Shown: positions 8,665-18,033, counted from the stretch's first letter. The stretch: DNA of 64,000 nucleotides from Pseudomonas silesiensis (GCF_001661075.1 NZ_CP014870.1:4360501-4424500), one strand, 5' to 3'. Made by a program: numbers and translations. Notes: generated by a model not told the origin, from the letters alone.

Positions 8665-9513
8665 TCAAACCATAGTGGTGGGAGAATGGCGCTGCAAGGC
8701 GCCCCGTGACAGACGATCCAGGAGCAATGCAACCGCGACGATCGCCAGGCCGGCACGCAGGCCCAGCCCCATCTCCATCCGGGAGAGGCCGCGGGTCACT
8801 TCAGCGCCGAGCCCGCCAGCGCCCACCAGGCCGGCCAACACCACCATCGCCAGGGACATGAGGATGCATTGGTTCAGGCCGACCAACAGCGTCGGTGCGG
8901 CCGTCGGCAGTTCGATCTTGAACAGAATGTCCCGGGGTGAGGCACCGGACGCCTGGCCCAATTCCAGCAAGTCTTTCGGCAACTGTTTGAACGCGAGGGT
9001 GGTCAGCCGGAGCATCGGCGGAATACCGTAGACGATGGTCGCGATAATCGCCGGGACCTTGCCCAGGCTGAACAGCATCACCGCCGGGATCAGGTAAACC
9101 CATGGCGGCACGGTCTGCATGATGTTGAGGATCGGCAGGAACGCGTCATCCACGCGCTTGACCCGGGCCGCCAGGACCCCGAGCGGGAAGGCGATGGTCA
9201 CCGAGATCAGCACCGCCACCGAGACCAGGGCAATGGTTTGCATCGAGGCGGCCCAGAGCCCGGAGAACAGGCAGAACGCCAACATCAAACCGGCGAAAAT
9301 GGCGACTCGCTTGTTGGCGAAGAAAAACGCGGCCACGACGACGATCGCGATGAACAGGTAAGGATGCGGCGCCAGCAAGGTGCCCTCCACGGCCCCGAGC
9401 ACCGCCTCGATGACCCGGCTGATCCCTCTGAACAGTCCATGCAGGTTGGCGTTCAGCCAGTCGACCCCGGGCGCCAGGTACTCGCCTGGGGAAAATTGAA
9501 TGGGCGTACTCAT
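8665..9513 (-). CDS. ABC transporter permease, betaine/proline (ProW/OpuAB) type
   Basis: A 282-residue integral membrane protein with at least six predicted hydrophobic segments and the binding-protein-dependent transport signature around residues 185-215 (ELGQASGASPRDILFKIELP). It overlaps the upstream permease gene by four bases (ATGA type), so they are translationally coupled. It forms an importer with the second permease, the ATPase and the binding protein upstream. The family moves glycine betaine, proline betaine, choline, carnitine and similar compounds. Here it more likely feeds catabolism than osmoprotection, because it is embedded among degradative enzymes. Confidence 0.9.
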   Translation of the reverse strand: MSTPIQFSPGEYLAPGVDWLNANLHGLFRGISRVIEAVLGAVEGTLLAPHPYLFIAIVVVAAFFFANKRVAIFAGLMLAFCLFSGLWAASMQTIALVSVAVLISVTIAFPLGVLAARVKRVDDAFLPILNIMQTVPPWVYLIPAVMLFSLGKVPAIIATIVYGIPPMLRLTTLAFKQLPKDLLELGQASGASPRDILFKIELPTAAPTLLVGLNQCILMSLAMVVLAGLVGAGGLGAEVTRGLSRMEMGLGLRAGLAIVAVALLLDRLSRGALQRHSPTTMV

Positions 9514-10358
9514 TGGCTTTCTCCCGTGCGCGAGCGGGCAGCGTGCTGCGCCAGCCGATCGAGAATCATGGTCAGGATAACGATGGAGATGGCCGCATTG
9601 ATCGACTTGGCGATGTCCAGCGTGCGCACCGCGGCATAAATCGACTCACCCAGGCCACCGGAGCCGACGATGCCGGCAATGACCACCATGCCGAAGGCCA
9701 TCATCAGGCTCTGATTGACCCCGGCCATGATGCTGGGCTTGGCGAACGGCAGGCGGATCTTGAAAAACATCTGCCAGTTGGTGACGCCGCTGGCATCGCC
9801 CAATTCGATGAAATGCTTGGGCGTCATGCGAATCCCCAGCGAGGTCAGGCGAATGGCCGGGGGCACCGCCACGATAAAGGTGGCCAGCAGTGCCGTGGCC
9901 GGGCCATAACCCAGCAGCGCAATCGCCGGCAGCAGATAGATGTAGGGCGGCATGGTCTGGATCAGGTCCAGCACCGGGTCCACCACGCGATCGACCGAGG
10001 GTGCCAGGCCGGCCAGCACGCCCAGGGGAATGGCGACCACCAGCGCGAGCACAGTGGCCGTCAGCACCAGGGCGAGCGTGCTGACCGTTTCGGGCCACAA
10101 GCCGATGATGTCGCAAAACACCAGGGCCAGGCCGGTGAGAATCGCAAAGCGGACGCCGACCACCCGCCAGCCGATCAGGGCAATGGCCAGGGCGACGAGG
10201 TAATACGGCGGATAGGCAAGGCACCACAGCACGCCTTCGTAAAGGCCGGTCAGCATTGCGTTGATGCCGTCGAACAGAAACTCGCCGTTGTCCGAGAGCC
10301 ATTCCAGGCTCGAGTCGACGACTGCGTCGAACTGATTGGAAAAGTCCGGGGTGCTCAT
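9510..10358 (-). CDS. ABC transporter permease, betaine/proline (ProW/OpuAB) type
   Basis: A 282-residue membrane protein paralogous to the permease downstream, with the inner-membrane component signature [23 protein letters not shown]. Its start overlaps the ATPase stop by four bases and its stop overlaps the next permease start by four bases. Many ProU systems use one permease homodimer; two different permeases of equal length here imply a heterodimeric channel. Confidence 0.9.
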   Translation of the reverse strand: MSTPDFSNQFDAVVDSSLEWLSDNGEFLFDGINAMLTGLYEGVLWCLAYPPYYLVALAIALIGWRVVGVRFAILTGLALVFCDIIGLWPETVSTLALVLTATVLALVVAIPLGVLAGLAPSVDRVVDPVLDLIQTMPPYIYLLPAIALLGYGPATALLATFIVAVPPAIRLTSLGIRMTPKHFIELGDASGVTNWQMFFKIRLPFAKPSIMAGVNQSLMMAFGMVVIAGIVGSGGLGESIYAAVRTLDIAKSINAAISIVILTMILDRLAQHAARSRTGESQ

Positions 10359-11473
10359 GTCGATGCCTCCAGAACAGTGGCGTCCGAGGGCGCCGCGAAC
10401 TCATTCGGAATGCCTTGCACGCCACGCAGCAGGTCACGGATCGTGATGATCCCGACCACGGTGCCGTTATCGACCACCGCCAGCGCGTCACGCTCGGACT
10501 TCATGGTCAAGCCGATGAGCTCGTTGATATCGGCCTCAGGCGTGGTTTTGGTGAGCCGGGCAATGTCGCAGCCCGGGTTCGCCACCTTGAAAGGCTCCAC
10601 CGGCGTCATCACCGACTGCGCCTTGACCAGGTGCAGCCGGGAAATGCCCGCGACGAATTCCGCGACGTAGTCGTCGGCCGGGTTGAGCACGATCTCTTCG
10701 GCGGTGCCGACCTGGATGATCACGCCGTCCTTCATGATCGCGATGCGGTCGCCGATGCGGATCGCCTCGTCCAGGTCGTGGGTAATAAACACCGCGGACT
10801 TGCCCAGGTCCTTGGTCAACTGGCGGAATTCATCCTGCAACTGCCGGCGGATCAACGGGTCGAGCGCACTGAACGGCTCGTCCATCAGAATCACTTCGGG
10901 GTCGGCGGTAATCGCCCGCGCCAAGCCCACACGCTGCTGCATGCCGCCGGACAGTTCGCTGGGATAACGCGAAGACCACTCGGTCAAGCCCACCTTGGCC
11001 AGCGCCTGCTCGGCCACCTTGTAGCGCTCGGCCTTGCCCACGCCCTGCACTTCCAGGCCGAACGCGGTGTTTTCCAGCACCGTTCGATTGGGCAACAAGG
11101 CCACGCTCTGGAAGACCATGCCGATATGACGTGCCCTGACGTCGCGCAATTCCGCGGCCTTCAGGGATGACAGGTCCTTGCCCTTGACCAGGACTTTGCC
11201 GGAGCTGGGGGTGATCAGCTTGTTGAGCAGCCTGATCAAGGTGGATTTACCACTGCCGGACAATCCCATGATGCAAAAGATCTCGCCTCGGCGCACCTGG
11301 AGACTGACGTCGGAGACGCCGACCACGCAGCCGAAATCTTGCAGGATCTGAGTCTTGGTCAGCCCCTCCTTGACCACAGCATTCATGGCTGCCGGGGCGG
11401 CTTTTCCGAAGATTTTCCAGACGGACTGGCAATCTATCAGCACTTCGTTCGTGTCTATCTTGGCCGTTGTCAT
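10355..11473 (-). CDS. ABC transporter ATPase with CBS domains, ProV/OpuAA type
   Basis: A 372-residue ATPase. Walker A is GLSGSGKST (about residues 70-78), the signature is LSGGMQQRVGLA, and Walker B is VILMDEP followed by the H-loop ITHDLDEA. A C-terminal CBS pair (about residues 275-360) is the regulatory module seen in ProV and OpuAA, where it senses ionic strength or nucleotides. It sits between the binding-protein gene (72 bases upstream) and two permeases. The N-terminal extension before the first strand is normal for ProV-type proteins. Confidence 0.92.
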   Translation of the reverse strand: MTTAKIDTNEVLIDCQSVWKIFGKAAPAAMNAVVKEGLTKTQILQDFGCVVGVSDVSLQVRRGEIFCIMGLSGSGKSTLIRLLNKLITPSSGKVLVKGKDLSSLKAAELRDVRARHIGMVFQSVALLPNRTVLENTAFGLEVQGVGKAERYKVAEQALAKVGLTEWSSRYPSELSGGMQQRVGLARAITADPEVILMDEPFSALDPLIRRQLQDEFRQLTKDLGKSAVFITHDLDEAIRIGDRIAIMKDGVIIQVGTAEEIVLNPADDYVAEFVAGISRLHLVKAQSVMTPVEPFKVANPGCDIARLTKTTPEADINELIGLTMKSERDALAVVDNGTVVGIITIRDLLRGVQGIPNEFAAPSDATVLEAST

Positions 11474-11545
11474 GTTCGTAACCCGTGAACCAGTTTTCTG
11501 GTTTCTCTAAGAATCAAAGGGCGGCAGTGGCGTTAAGCAAAGTGA

Positions 11546-12394
11546 TTACTTCTTGATATTTCCCCAGCGCTTGAGCAAGTCAGCGTGGCTGTCGGTCCAG
11601 TCCTTGATCGCCTGTTCCATGGTCTTGCCATCCTTGACGTCGGCGTTCATCGCGGTGATGTCGGTGATGGGCACATACACACTGGCCATCAGCTCGCGAG
11701 CACGTGGATATTCGGCAGCAAAGCCTTTATGGCCGATCCAGTAGTAGCCTTGCAGCGGCGGGAAGATGCCTTTTGGATCCTTGAGGAATTTAAGGTCGAA
11801 CTTCTTGGTCATCCACGAAGGGTCCCAGACGGTGACGACCACCGGCTCTTTACGGTCGACCGCCGATTTCAACGCCGCCGTCATCGCCGTGGTACTGCCT
11901 TCGACCAGCTTAAGCTTGAGGTCATAGGCCTTGACCACATTGGTGGCATCGCTCATCAAGCCAGAACCCGGTTCGATACCGATGATCTTGCCGCCAAGTT
12001 TTTCCGAGTTGGCGTTCAATTGTTCAATGGAATCAATGTCGACGTAACTGGGTACGGCAAGTCCTTGATACAGCCCGAAAGAAACTGGCGATAGTTTCTC
12101 GATCTTGTTCTTGTTCTTGTTCCAGTAGTCGTTGGCCGCGTAATCGGTTTGGGAGGCCAATACTTGTACGTCACCTTTGCTCAATGCTGCGTAAGCGATG
12201 CCCCACTCGGAAAACTCTACAACTTTTACGGTATAACCAGAGTCTTCAAGTACCTTCTTTGTTATACCGGTAATAGGCGTCAAGTCTTCCCAGGTCATGG
12301 TACCCATGACAATGTTTTTCTCTTCGGCTTGCACGGGGCCACTTAATAAGCCAGCCACAGCGACAGCACAGATTGCCTTCCAAATCTTTTTCAT
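11546..12394 (-). CDS. Periplasmic substrate-binding protein, glycine-betaine (OpuAC/ProX) type
   Basis: A 282-residue exported protein with a Sec signal peptide (MKKIWKAICAVAVAGLLSGPVQA, cleavage near residue 23). The mature part is an OpuAC domain with several Trp residues in positions expected to form an aromatic cage (TMTWEDL, EFSEWGIAYA, DYWNKN, VWDPSWM), the usual way to bind quaternary ammonium groups. That supports a methylated or cyclic amine substrate such as a betaine, but the cage assignment is inferred. The gene is 72 bases upstream of its ATPase and 72 bases downstream of the FAD oxidoreductase gene. Confidence 0.9.
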   Translation of the reverse strand: MKKIWKAICAVAVAGLLSGPVQAEEKNIVMGTMTWEDLTPITGITKKVLEDSGYTVKVVEFSEWGIAYAALSKGDVQVLASQTDYAANDYWNKNKNKIEKLSPVSFGLYQGLAVPSYVDIDSIEQLNANSEKLGGKIIGIEPGSGLMSDATNVVKAYDLKLKLVEGSTTAMTAALKSAVDRKEPVVVTVWDPSWMTKKFDLKFLKDPKGIFPPLQGYYWIGHKGFAAEYPRARELMASVYVPITDITAMNADVKDGKTMEQAIKDWTDSHADLLKRWGNIKK

Positions 12395-12466
12395 GGCGAA
12401 CTCCGATCTACGGTTAAAAACTAGAGTTAGACTTTTATGAAATAAAAGCCGGATGTGTGAAGCACT

Positions 12467-13813
12467 TCAGCCCTCTCGCCCTGCTCTTAATGCCTGCCAA
12501 CGAATAACCGAGTTGACGCCCAACTTAGTGATCAGCTTGGGTGGCAATCGGCTGGGTCCCGGCAGTTGACTGAAACTGTCTAAAACCTTTGAATGCGTGC
12601 CGCTGGCCAGCTCGGCAGCCATAACGCCTGCCAGTGTGCTTTTAACCGTGCCCAGGCCGTTTTCGCAGCAAGCCGAATAGAGGTTTTCTTCTATTTCCCC
12701 AAACGCTGGTGCGCTGTTGCGACTCAGGCAGAGCCGTCCGGCCCAGCTGAATTCCAACGGAGTCGATTTCAACTCGGGGAAGCGCGCATCCAGCGAGCGC
12801 CGTTGTTCTTCGGCCACGGCCGCAACACGTCTTGGCGTTACTTGAATACTGGGGTCATAGGTAAACTTGGTACGGATAACAATGCGCGACAGGCCGTTTT
12901 CAGTAATCTTGCGCAGCGTCGCGCCCATTGGGTCGGCGGGTAATAAAGCCCATCGATCCTTACCCGTCACAGGCCCGCCAAATTCATCATGACTATAGGC
13001 AGCCGTCATCGAAGCGTAAGTAAACACGTGCAGCAGACGCCCCTGGAAATGGCCGAAATCTTCGACATGACCATTGACGCCCAAAATCACTTTCGGCGCA
13101 GTGACAACTCCACGGTGAGACTTCGCCTTCCAGTCATTGCCTGATCTTGTCAGCTCGATAATCGGTGAGCGTTCATACAGGCTGACGTTCTTATCCAGCC
13201 CGGCGGCAAAATCCCTGATGTATTGGGCGGGCTGGATCATCACTGCACCGGGGGTATACAGCCCGCCGTGGTAATAACGGGTACCGGTGATGTCCTGCAT
13301 ACGTGCGGCATCCAGCAATTCAAATCGCTCGCCGATGCTTTTCAGTGACTTGGCATAATTGTCATTGAGCTTGATCCCGCGCTCGGTGGCTGCCGCGTTG
13401 ATCTTCCCGGAAGGGTCGAAGGTGGTTGCGGACATGCCGTATTCGCGAGCGGCTTCAGCGGCGAAAGCAATGGCGAAGCGGTTCTGCGCGATCTCCAGCG
13501 CCGTTGCCGACTCGCCAGCCACCGAATATTCCCCGGATGACAGGCTGTGGGGCACGTCAATCATGAAACCGGAGTTGCGGCCTGCCGGCCCCTTCGCCAC
13601 TTCATGGGCGTCCACCACCGCGATGCGGTCGCCGGGATGCAGTTGGGACAGCCGGCGGGCGGCGGAGAGACCGGCAAAACCGGCGCCGATAATCAGCCAA
13701 TCCGCCGTCACGTTGCCATCAAGCAGACGGACAGGCGCAGTGCGGGTGGAAATCGCCTCCCATCCTGAAACCCCGGTGTCGACCGGCAGGCGCTTGATGG
13801 TATGGGTGCTCAT
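12467..13813 (-). CDS. FAD-dependent amine/D-amino-acid oxidoreductase (DAO/PuuB family)
   Basis: A 448-residue flavoprotein. The dinucleotide-binding motif is LIIGAGFAGLSAARRL at about residues 40-55, followed by the acidic end of strand two (AVVDAHEV). The C-terminal part has the DAO signature region SWAGRLCLSRNSAPAFGEIEENLYSACCENGLGTV. Such enzymes oxidise secondary or primary amines or D-amino acids. It overlaps the aldehyde dehydrogenase gene by four bases. In a hydroxyproline-like route it would oxidise the ring amine to a cyclic imine; in a gamma-glutamyl-amine route it would give an aldehyde for the next enzyme. The sequence does not decide between these. Confidence 0.88.
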   Translation of the reverse strand: MSTHTIKRLPVDTGVSGWEAISTRTAPVRLLDGNVTADWLIIGAGFAGLSAARRLSQLHPGDRIAVVDAHEVAKGPAGRNSGFMIDVPHSLSSGEYSVAGESATALEIAQNRFAIAFAAEAAREYGMSATTFDPSGKINAAATERGIKLNDNYAKSLKSIGERFELLDAARMQDITGTRYYHGGLYTPGAVMIQPAQYIRDFAAGLDKNVSLYERSPIIELTRSGNDWKAKSHRGVVTAPKVILGVNGHVEDFGHFQGRLLHVFTYASMTAAYSHDEFGGPVTGKDRWALLPADPMGATLRKITENGLSRIVIRTKFTYDPSIQVTPRRVAAVAEEQRRSLDARFPELKSTPLEFSWAGRLCLSRNSAPAFGEIEENLYSACCENGLGTVKSTLAGVMAAELASGTHSKVLDSFSQLPGPSRLPPKLITKLGVNSVIRWQALRAGREG

Positions 13814-15327
13814 TTTTCGGACTCGTCATCCGACCGATCAGACACATCGATCCAGATGGTCTTGATTTCGGTGTACTGGTCATGGGCGAAGATGGATTTG
13901 TCCCGACCACCGAAGCCCGACTCTTTGTAGCCGCCGAAAGGTGTCGACGCATCGCCCTCACCAAAGCAGTTGACGGTGACGATGCCGGCGCGGATTTCCC
14001 GCGACAACCTGATCGCCCGACGCAGGCTGCCGGTGTACACCGAGGCGGCCAGGCCGTAGACCGTGTCGTTGGCCAGGGCAATGGCTTCGGCGAGCGTGTT
14101 GAAGGTGGTGACCGACAGAACCGGGCCGAAGATCTCTTCCTTGAACAGTCGACTGTCCCGGTCCACACCATCGATCACGGTCAGTTCGACGAACGCATCG
14201 TCCTTGGTCGCACCGCCGTAGACCACATTCATCTTGCCGGCGACGGCGTGCTCGAGGTACGACTTCACCTTGGCGAAATGCTCCGGGCTGACCAGCGACC
14301 CGACGCGGTTTTCCGGGTCCAGTGGGTCGCCCATCTTCCATTCGCGGATGTAGGCGCCCATGCGCTGGAGCAATTCGTCCTTGATCGACGCGTGGACGAT
14401 CAGGCGCGAGGTCGCAGAGCAGTTTTCGCCCATGTTCCAGAACGCGCCGTTGACCACATGCTGGGCGACGAGGTCCAGGTCTTCGGCGTCGTCCATCACC
14501 ACGGCCGGGTTTTTCCCGCCGCATTCGAGCACGATGCGTTTCAGGTTCGAATCGGCGGCGTAATGCAGGAACCGGCGGCCGGTCGCGGTGGAGCCGGTGA
14601 AGCTGACCATGTCGACGTCGTGGTGCAAGCCGATCGGCTCGCCGACCTCCTTGCCGGTGCCGGTGACAATGTTGAGCACGCCGGCCGGGACGCCCGCTTC
14701 AAACGCCAGCTCAGCGACCCGCAAGGTGGTCAGGGAAGTCTGTTCGGCGGGTTTGACGATGACCGAACAGCCTGCAGCGAGCGCCGGGCCGATTTTCCAG
14801 GCCAGCATCAGCAGCGGGAAGTTCCATGGCAGGACGCAGCCCACCACGCCAATCGGCTCACGGACCACCATGGTCAGCGCGTCACTGCCCACTGGGGCGG
14901 TGTTGTCATAAATCTTGTCGACCAGTTCCGCGTGCCAGCGCAGGGTGTGGATTGTGTCCGGCACGTCGACCAACTGGCATTCACTCACAGGCTTGCCGCT
15001 GTCGAGGCTCTCGAGGACGGCCAGTTCGTGTGAGTGGCTTTCAAGCAGATCGGCGAACGTCAGCAGGACCGCTTTGCGCTCCTTGGGAGAAATCGATCTC
15101 CAGCGTCCATCCTCGAAAGCCTCCTTGGCGTTATTGACGGCGAAGTCGACATCCTCGGACGAACAGGCGGCGACATCAGTCAAAAACTCGCCCGTTGCCG
15201 GATTGTGGGTGGCGAAAGTCTTGCCGGAGATCGCGGGCTTGAACGCGCCATCGATGAACGCGTTGGAGGGCAACGAAATCTCTTTGGCGATGGCGGCATA
15301 TTCCGCTTTGCTCAGAAGATCACCCAT
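13810..15327 (-). CDS. NAD(P)+-dependent aldehyde dehydrogenase (PuuC-like)
   Basis: A 505-residue aldehyde dehydrogenase with the cofactor-loop motif VLPWNFP (166-172), GFTGST-type loop (VSFTGST), general base Glu268 (LECGGKNP) and nucleophile Cys303 (NMGENCSATSR). It is closest in layout to gamma-glutamyl-gamma-aminobutyraldehyde dehydrogenase PuuC and related betaine-aldehyde-type enzymes. It overlaps the DapA-family gene by eight bases and the FAD oxidoreductase gene by four, so it acts in the same pathway, oxidising the aldehyde made upstream to a carboxylate. It is not closely like the aldehyde dehydrogenase at the left window edge. Confidence 0.9.
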   Translation of the reverse strand: MGDLLSKAEYAAIAKEISLPSNAFIDGAFKPAISGKTFATHNPATGEFLTDVAACSSEDVDFAVNNAKEAFEDGRWRSISPKERKAVLLTFADLLESHSHELAVLESLDSGKPVSECQLVDVPDTIHTLRWHAELVDKIYDNTAPVGSDALTMVVREPIGVVGCVLPWNFPLLMLAWKIGPALAAGCSVIVKPAEQTSLTTLRVAELAFEAGVPAGVLNIVTGTGKEVGEPIGLHHDVDMVSFTGSTATGRRFLHYAADSNLKRIVLECGGKNPAVVMDDAEDLDLVAQHVVNGAFWNMGENCSATSRLIVHASIKDELLQRMGAYIREWKMGDPLDPENRVGSLVSPEHFAKVKSYLEHAVAGKMNVVYGGATKDDAFVELTVIDGVDRDSRLFKEEIFGPVLSVTTFNTLAEAIALANDTVYGLAASVYTGSLRRAIRLSREIRAGIVTVNCFGEGDASTPFGGYKESGFGGRDKSIFAHDQYTEIKTIWIDVSDRSDDESEK

Positions 15328-16231
15328 GGCTGGCTCCCGACGTAATGTTGGCCACGTTGCGTTTCAGCTCGGCGATGACCGATTCGAGGCTCTGCTTTTC
15401 TTCAGCTTCCAGAGGCTGAAGCGGCAAGCGCACATCCCCTACTTTCAGGCCGGCCACTTCGCAACCGTACTTGATCGACTGCACGAACTTGCCGCCGTCC
15501 AGTGCATTCATCAGCGGCATCATCGCCGACATGATCTGGCGACCTTTATCGAAGTTCTTTTCGATCACACAGGCTTCATACAGCGCCACGTGTTCCTTGG
15601 GCAGGAAGTTGGAACCGGCGCAGACCCAACTTCTGGCGCCCCAGGCAAAGAACTCGAGTGCCTGATCGTCCCAGCCACAGGACAGCGCGATATTCGGGTA
15701 TTGGCGGGCGAGCAGATGCACGCGGCCCATGTCGCCGGAACTTTCCTTGATGGCGATGACGTTTTTCGATTCGCTCACGCGGGTGAGGTAATCCTCGTCC
15801 ATCGAAACGCACATGCGACCCGGGTAGTTGTAAAGCATGATCGGCAGGTTGGCCGCGCGATCGATGGTCAGCGCGTGGATCGCGTTTTCCTTGGAAGTCG
15901 GCAGTGCGTACGGCGGCGAAGTGACGAGAATGGCGTCTGCCTTGATCGCTTTTGCATCCTTGGCGTATTGCACGGCATCTTCTGTGCGAATGGCCCCGGT
16001 GCTGACGATCAGTTGCACCCGGGTGCCGATGACATCTTTGGCGTAGGCGGCCAGTTCAGTACGTTCTTCCGGCGTCTGCGCATAATATTCGCCGGTCGAG
16101 CCGCCGATGATAATGCCGTGCACTTTCGCCTCGATCAGCGACTCCAGCACTTCAGAATAAACGGCCCAGTCAATCTCCCCATCTGGTTTATGAGGCGTTA
16201 CCGCTGGCGTATAGATACCTTCAAATTTCAA
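15320..16231 (-). CDS. DapA-family (dihydrodipicolinate synthase-like) aldolase/deaminase
   Basis: A 303-residue class I aldolase-fold protein. The Schiff-base Lys is at about 162 (VIAIKESSGD), the catalytic Tyr at about 134 (MLYNYPGR) and the GSTGE carboxylate-binding motif at 44-48. DapA relatives include aldolases, keto-deoxy-sugar dehydratases and pyrroline-4-hydroxy-2-carboxylate deaminase, the third enzyme of hydroxyproline catabolism. Placement next to an amine oxidoreductase, an aldehyde dehydrogenase and a proline-racemase relative favours a deaminase/lyase on a cyclic imine, but this is inference. It overlaps the GntR gene by four bases. Confidence 0.88.
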   Translation of the reverse strand: MKFEGIYTPAVTPHKPDGEIDWAVYSEVLESLIEAKVHGIIIGGSTGEYYAQTPEERTELAAYAKDVIGTRVQLIVSTGAIRTEDAVQYAKDAKAIKADAILVTSPPYALPTSKENAIHALTIDRAANLPIMLYNYPGRMCVSMDEDYLTRVSESKNVIAIKESSGDMGRVHLLARQYPNIALSCGWDDQALEFFAWGARSWVCAGSNFLPKEHVALYEACVIEKNFDKGRQIMSAMMPLMNALDGGKFVQSIKYGCEVAGLKVGDVRLPLQPLEAEEKQSLESVIAELKRNVANITSGASHG

Positions 16232-16941
16232 GATGATTTCTCCGGAGATAGATTGCGTGAAAGATCAACGAGTGCGTCCGCTGTCATGCCTTGGGGCGTA
16301 ATGAAAATCTCCATGTTTTCCCGGGACAGTTCCCAGTGTTCAAACACCAGATCAACGACTGCTGCTTCATCGCGACGCTCTATGGCTTCGATAAATGAAT
16401 CGTGATGACAGGCGGACAGATCAAGACGCTGTTCCATATCCTTGTCGCGAGGCCGGAAAAAGGTATTGCCGATCCGGGCGTGATCGATAAGCAGTCGTTC
16501 CAGGCTGGGTTGCAGATAGGGGTTGCCCGCCATCTCGCCCATGATCCAGTGAAAGCGGTTGTTCTCGACCACCATCGCCAGCGCATCCCTTGAAGTGGTG
16601 GCGTGGCGAAAACGGTATTGCGTGTCTTTGAGGTCGATCAATTGGCGCGGCGTGAAGTTTTGCACCGCCAGGCGGCCGATGGCGGCGTACATCATCGGCG
16701 CCACCAGGAAAAAGTTGCGCAGGGTCGAGTGATTCATCGAGATGACCCGAGCACCGCGGTTTTCGCGAATATCGATATAGCCTTCACCCGCCAGGCGGCG
16801 AAACACTTCTCGAACGGGGGTCCGGGACAAGCCGTAACGGGCACTGAGAATGACTTCGTCCAGGGCTTCGTCCGGGGCCAGTTCCATGGTCAGGATCTGA
16901 CGTTTCAAGTCTTCGTAGAGACAGGTTTTGCCGTTTTTCAA
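16228..16941 (-). CDS. GntR-family transcriptional regulator (FCD/FadR type)
   Basis: A 237-residue regulator with an N-terminal GntR winged helix (residues about 10-75; LSRTPVREVFRRLAGEGYIDIRENRGARV) and an all-helical FCD effector domain with His residues (e.g. HDSFIEAI, FHWIMGEM) that usually bind a metal. As first gene of the overlapping operon it probably autoregulates and represses the importer and catabolic genes until the substrate appears. A short palindrome TGTATACA lies about 95 bases upstream. Confidence 0.92.
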   Translation of the reverse strand: MKNGKTCLYEDLKRQILTMELAPDEALDEVILSARYGLSRTPVREVFRRLAGEGYIDIRENRGARVISMNHSTLRNFFLVAPMMYAAIGRLAVQNFTPRQLIDLKDTQYRFRHATTSRDALAMVVENNRFHWIMGEMAGNPYLQPSLERLLIDHARIGNTFFRPRDKDMEQRLDLSACHHDSFIEAIERRDEAAVVDLVFEHWELSRENMEIFITPQGMTADALVDLSRNLSPEKSS

Positions 16942-17343
16942 AACGACCTCCAGAGGCAGTTTTTGTTGTCATGGCGGCTGGCTGATGGGTTCAGACTCGC
17001 ATGGGTCCGAGGGGTGGTCAATAGATTGTATTCTCTCTGTATACATAGAAAACACATCGTGAATACCGTACGAATTCAGATATTTTCTTTTAGATTCATT
17101 GGGTTACTTATTTATAAGGAATTTACGGTGGTCGCTTACAGAAACGAATGTCGTCGTTTTTGGAATGGTTTTTCCTAGAACATTCTGCTAAGGCTTACTA
17201 CCAACCGTACCTGTGTTTATGGGAGTTGGCTCAAGACGACAGTCGCGGGGGCGTTTGCGACATGGCGAGCTTTTCTTTTTTGGCGTATACGAATCCCGTG
17301 TCCGGTGAAGAGCCTTAAATCCCCCGCTCAATGAGGTTTGCCA
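16942..17343. other. Divergent intergenic region, AT-rich
   Basis: About 400 bases between the GntR gene and the chorismate mutase gene. It is clearly richer in A and T than its surroundings around 17060-17160 and should contain the operon promoter (minus) and the chorismate mutase promoter (plus). I see no convincing open frame or RNA gene in it. Confidence 0.5.
17038..17045. promoter_or_regulatory. Candidate GntR operator TGTATACA
   Basis: An 8-base perfect palindrome TGTATACA, with a further TTGTAT about a dozen bases before it, lies in the gap upstream of the GntR gene. FCD-type GntR proteins often bind short palindromes of this kind. Position and symmetry are the only support. Confidence 0.3.
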
Positions 17344-17910
17344 ATGTTCCATTTCCCATGCTTGCCACAGCTGCTGACCTGCGCCCTGCTAGGCCTGTTC
17401 GCTGGCACCGCACAAGCCGCCGCGCCCACGCCCGATAGCCTGCAACCGCTGCTTGCAACAATGAACGAGCGCCTGAACATTGCCGATCTGGTGGCGTTGA
17501 CCAAGTGGGACAGCGGCAAGCCGATCCAGGACAGTGCCCGGGAAGCGCAGGTCATCGCCAACGCGAGGAAGCTGGCCGTGGCGCGAAAGCTGGACCCGGA
17601 CGACGTCGTCGAATTGATCGCTGCACAGATAGAAGCCAACAAGCTGGTGCAGTACGGCCTGATCGCTCAATGGCATGCGGCGGGCAAGGCGCCCGACACG
17701 CCACGGCCGGACCTCGCCAAACAGATCAGGCCGCAGCTGGACGAACTGCAGAACCGCCTGTTGCAGCAATACGCCAGGTTCGCACCCTATCGCACCGACC
17801 CGAACTGCCAGGACTGGCTGGCCAAGGCGCGCTCCAGCCTGATCAGGAACGCGTTGCATGGCCAGGCATTGATCCGCGCCACCGGCGAGCTGTGTATCGC
17901 AGATCGGTAA
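17344..17910 (+). CDS. Periplasmic chorismate mutase (AroQ gamma class)
   Basis: A 188-residue protein with a signal peptide (MFHFPCLPQLLTCALLGLFAGTAQA) and an all-helical AroQ domain. Typical features are ERLNIADLVALTKWDSGKPIQDSAREAQVI near the start of the mature domain, carrying the active-site Arg/Lys residues, and two C-terminal Cys that may form a disulphide. The enzyme converts chorismate to prephenate. Exported gamma-class versions in pseudomonads and mycobacteria have an unclear role. The ATG at 17344 has a GAGG ribosome site seven bases upstream and is preferred over the TTG two codons earlier. The gene stands alone. Confidence 0.85.
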   Translation: MFHFPCLPQLLTCALLGLFAGTAQAAAPTPDSLQPLLATMNERLNIADLVALTKWDSGKPIQDSAREAQVIANARKLAVARKLDPDDVVELIAAQIEANKLVQYGLIAQWHAAGKAPDTPRPDLAKQIRPQLDELQNRLLQQYARFAPYRTDPNCQDWLAKARSSLIRNALHGQALIRATGELCIADR

Positions 17911-18033
17911 GCTCTGATTGATGCAGCCATTGACGGAGTTAATAGTCACCATCAACGCAATGAAGTTCTCTTAAAAACTCCGGGGCGTAACATCGCCTCC
18001 ATACCAAACAACTACACCCCGGAGCACACCATC

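Noticed and set aside
14540..14570. GGTTCGAATC, reminiscent of a tRNA T-loop
   Set aside because: It lies inside the aldehyde dehydrogenase coding sequence and no cloverleaf can be built around it.
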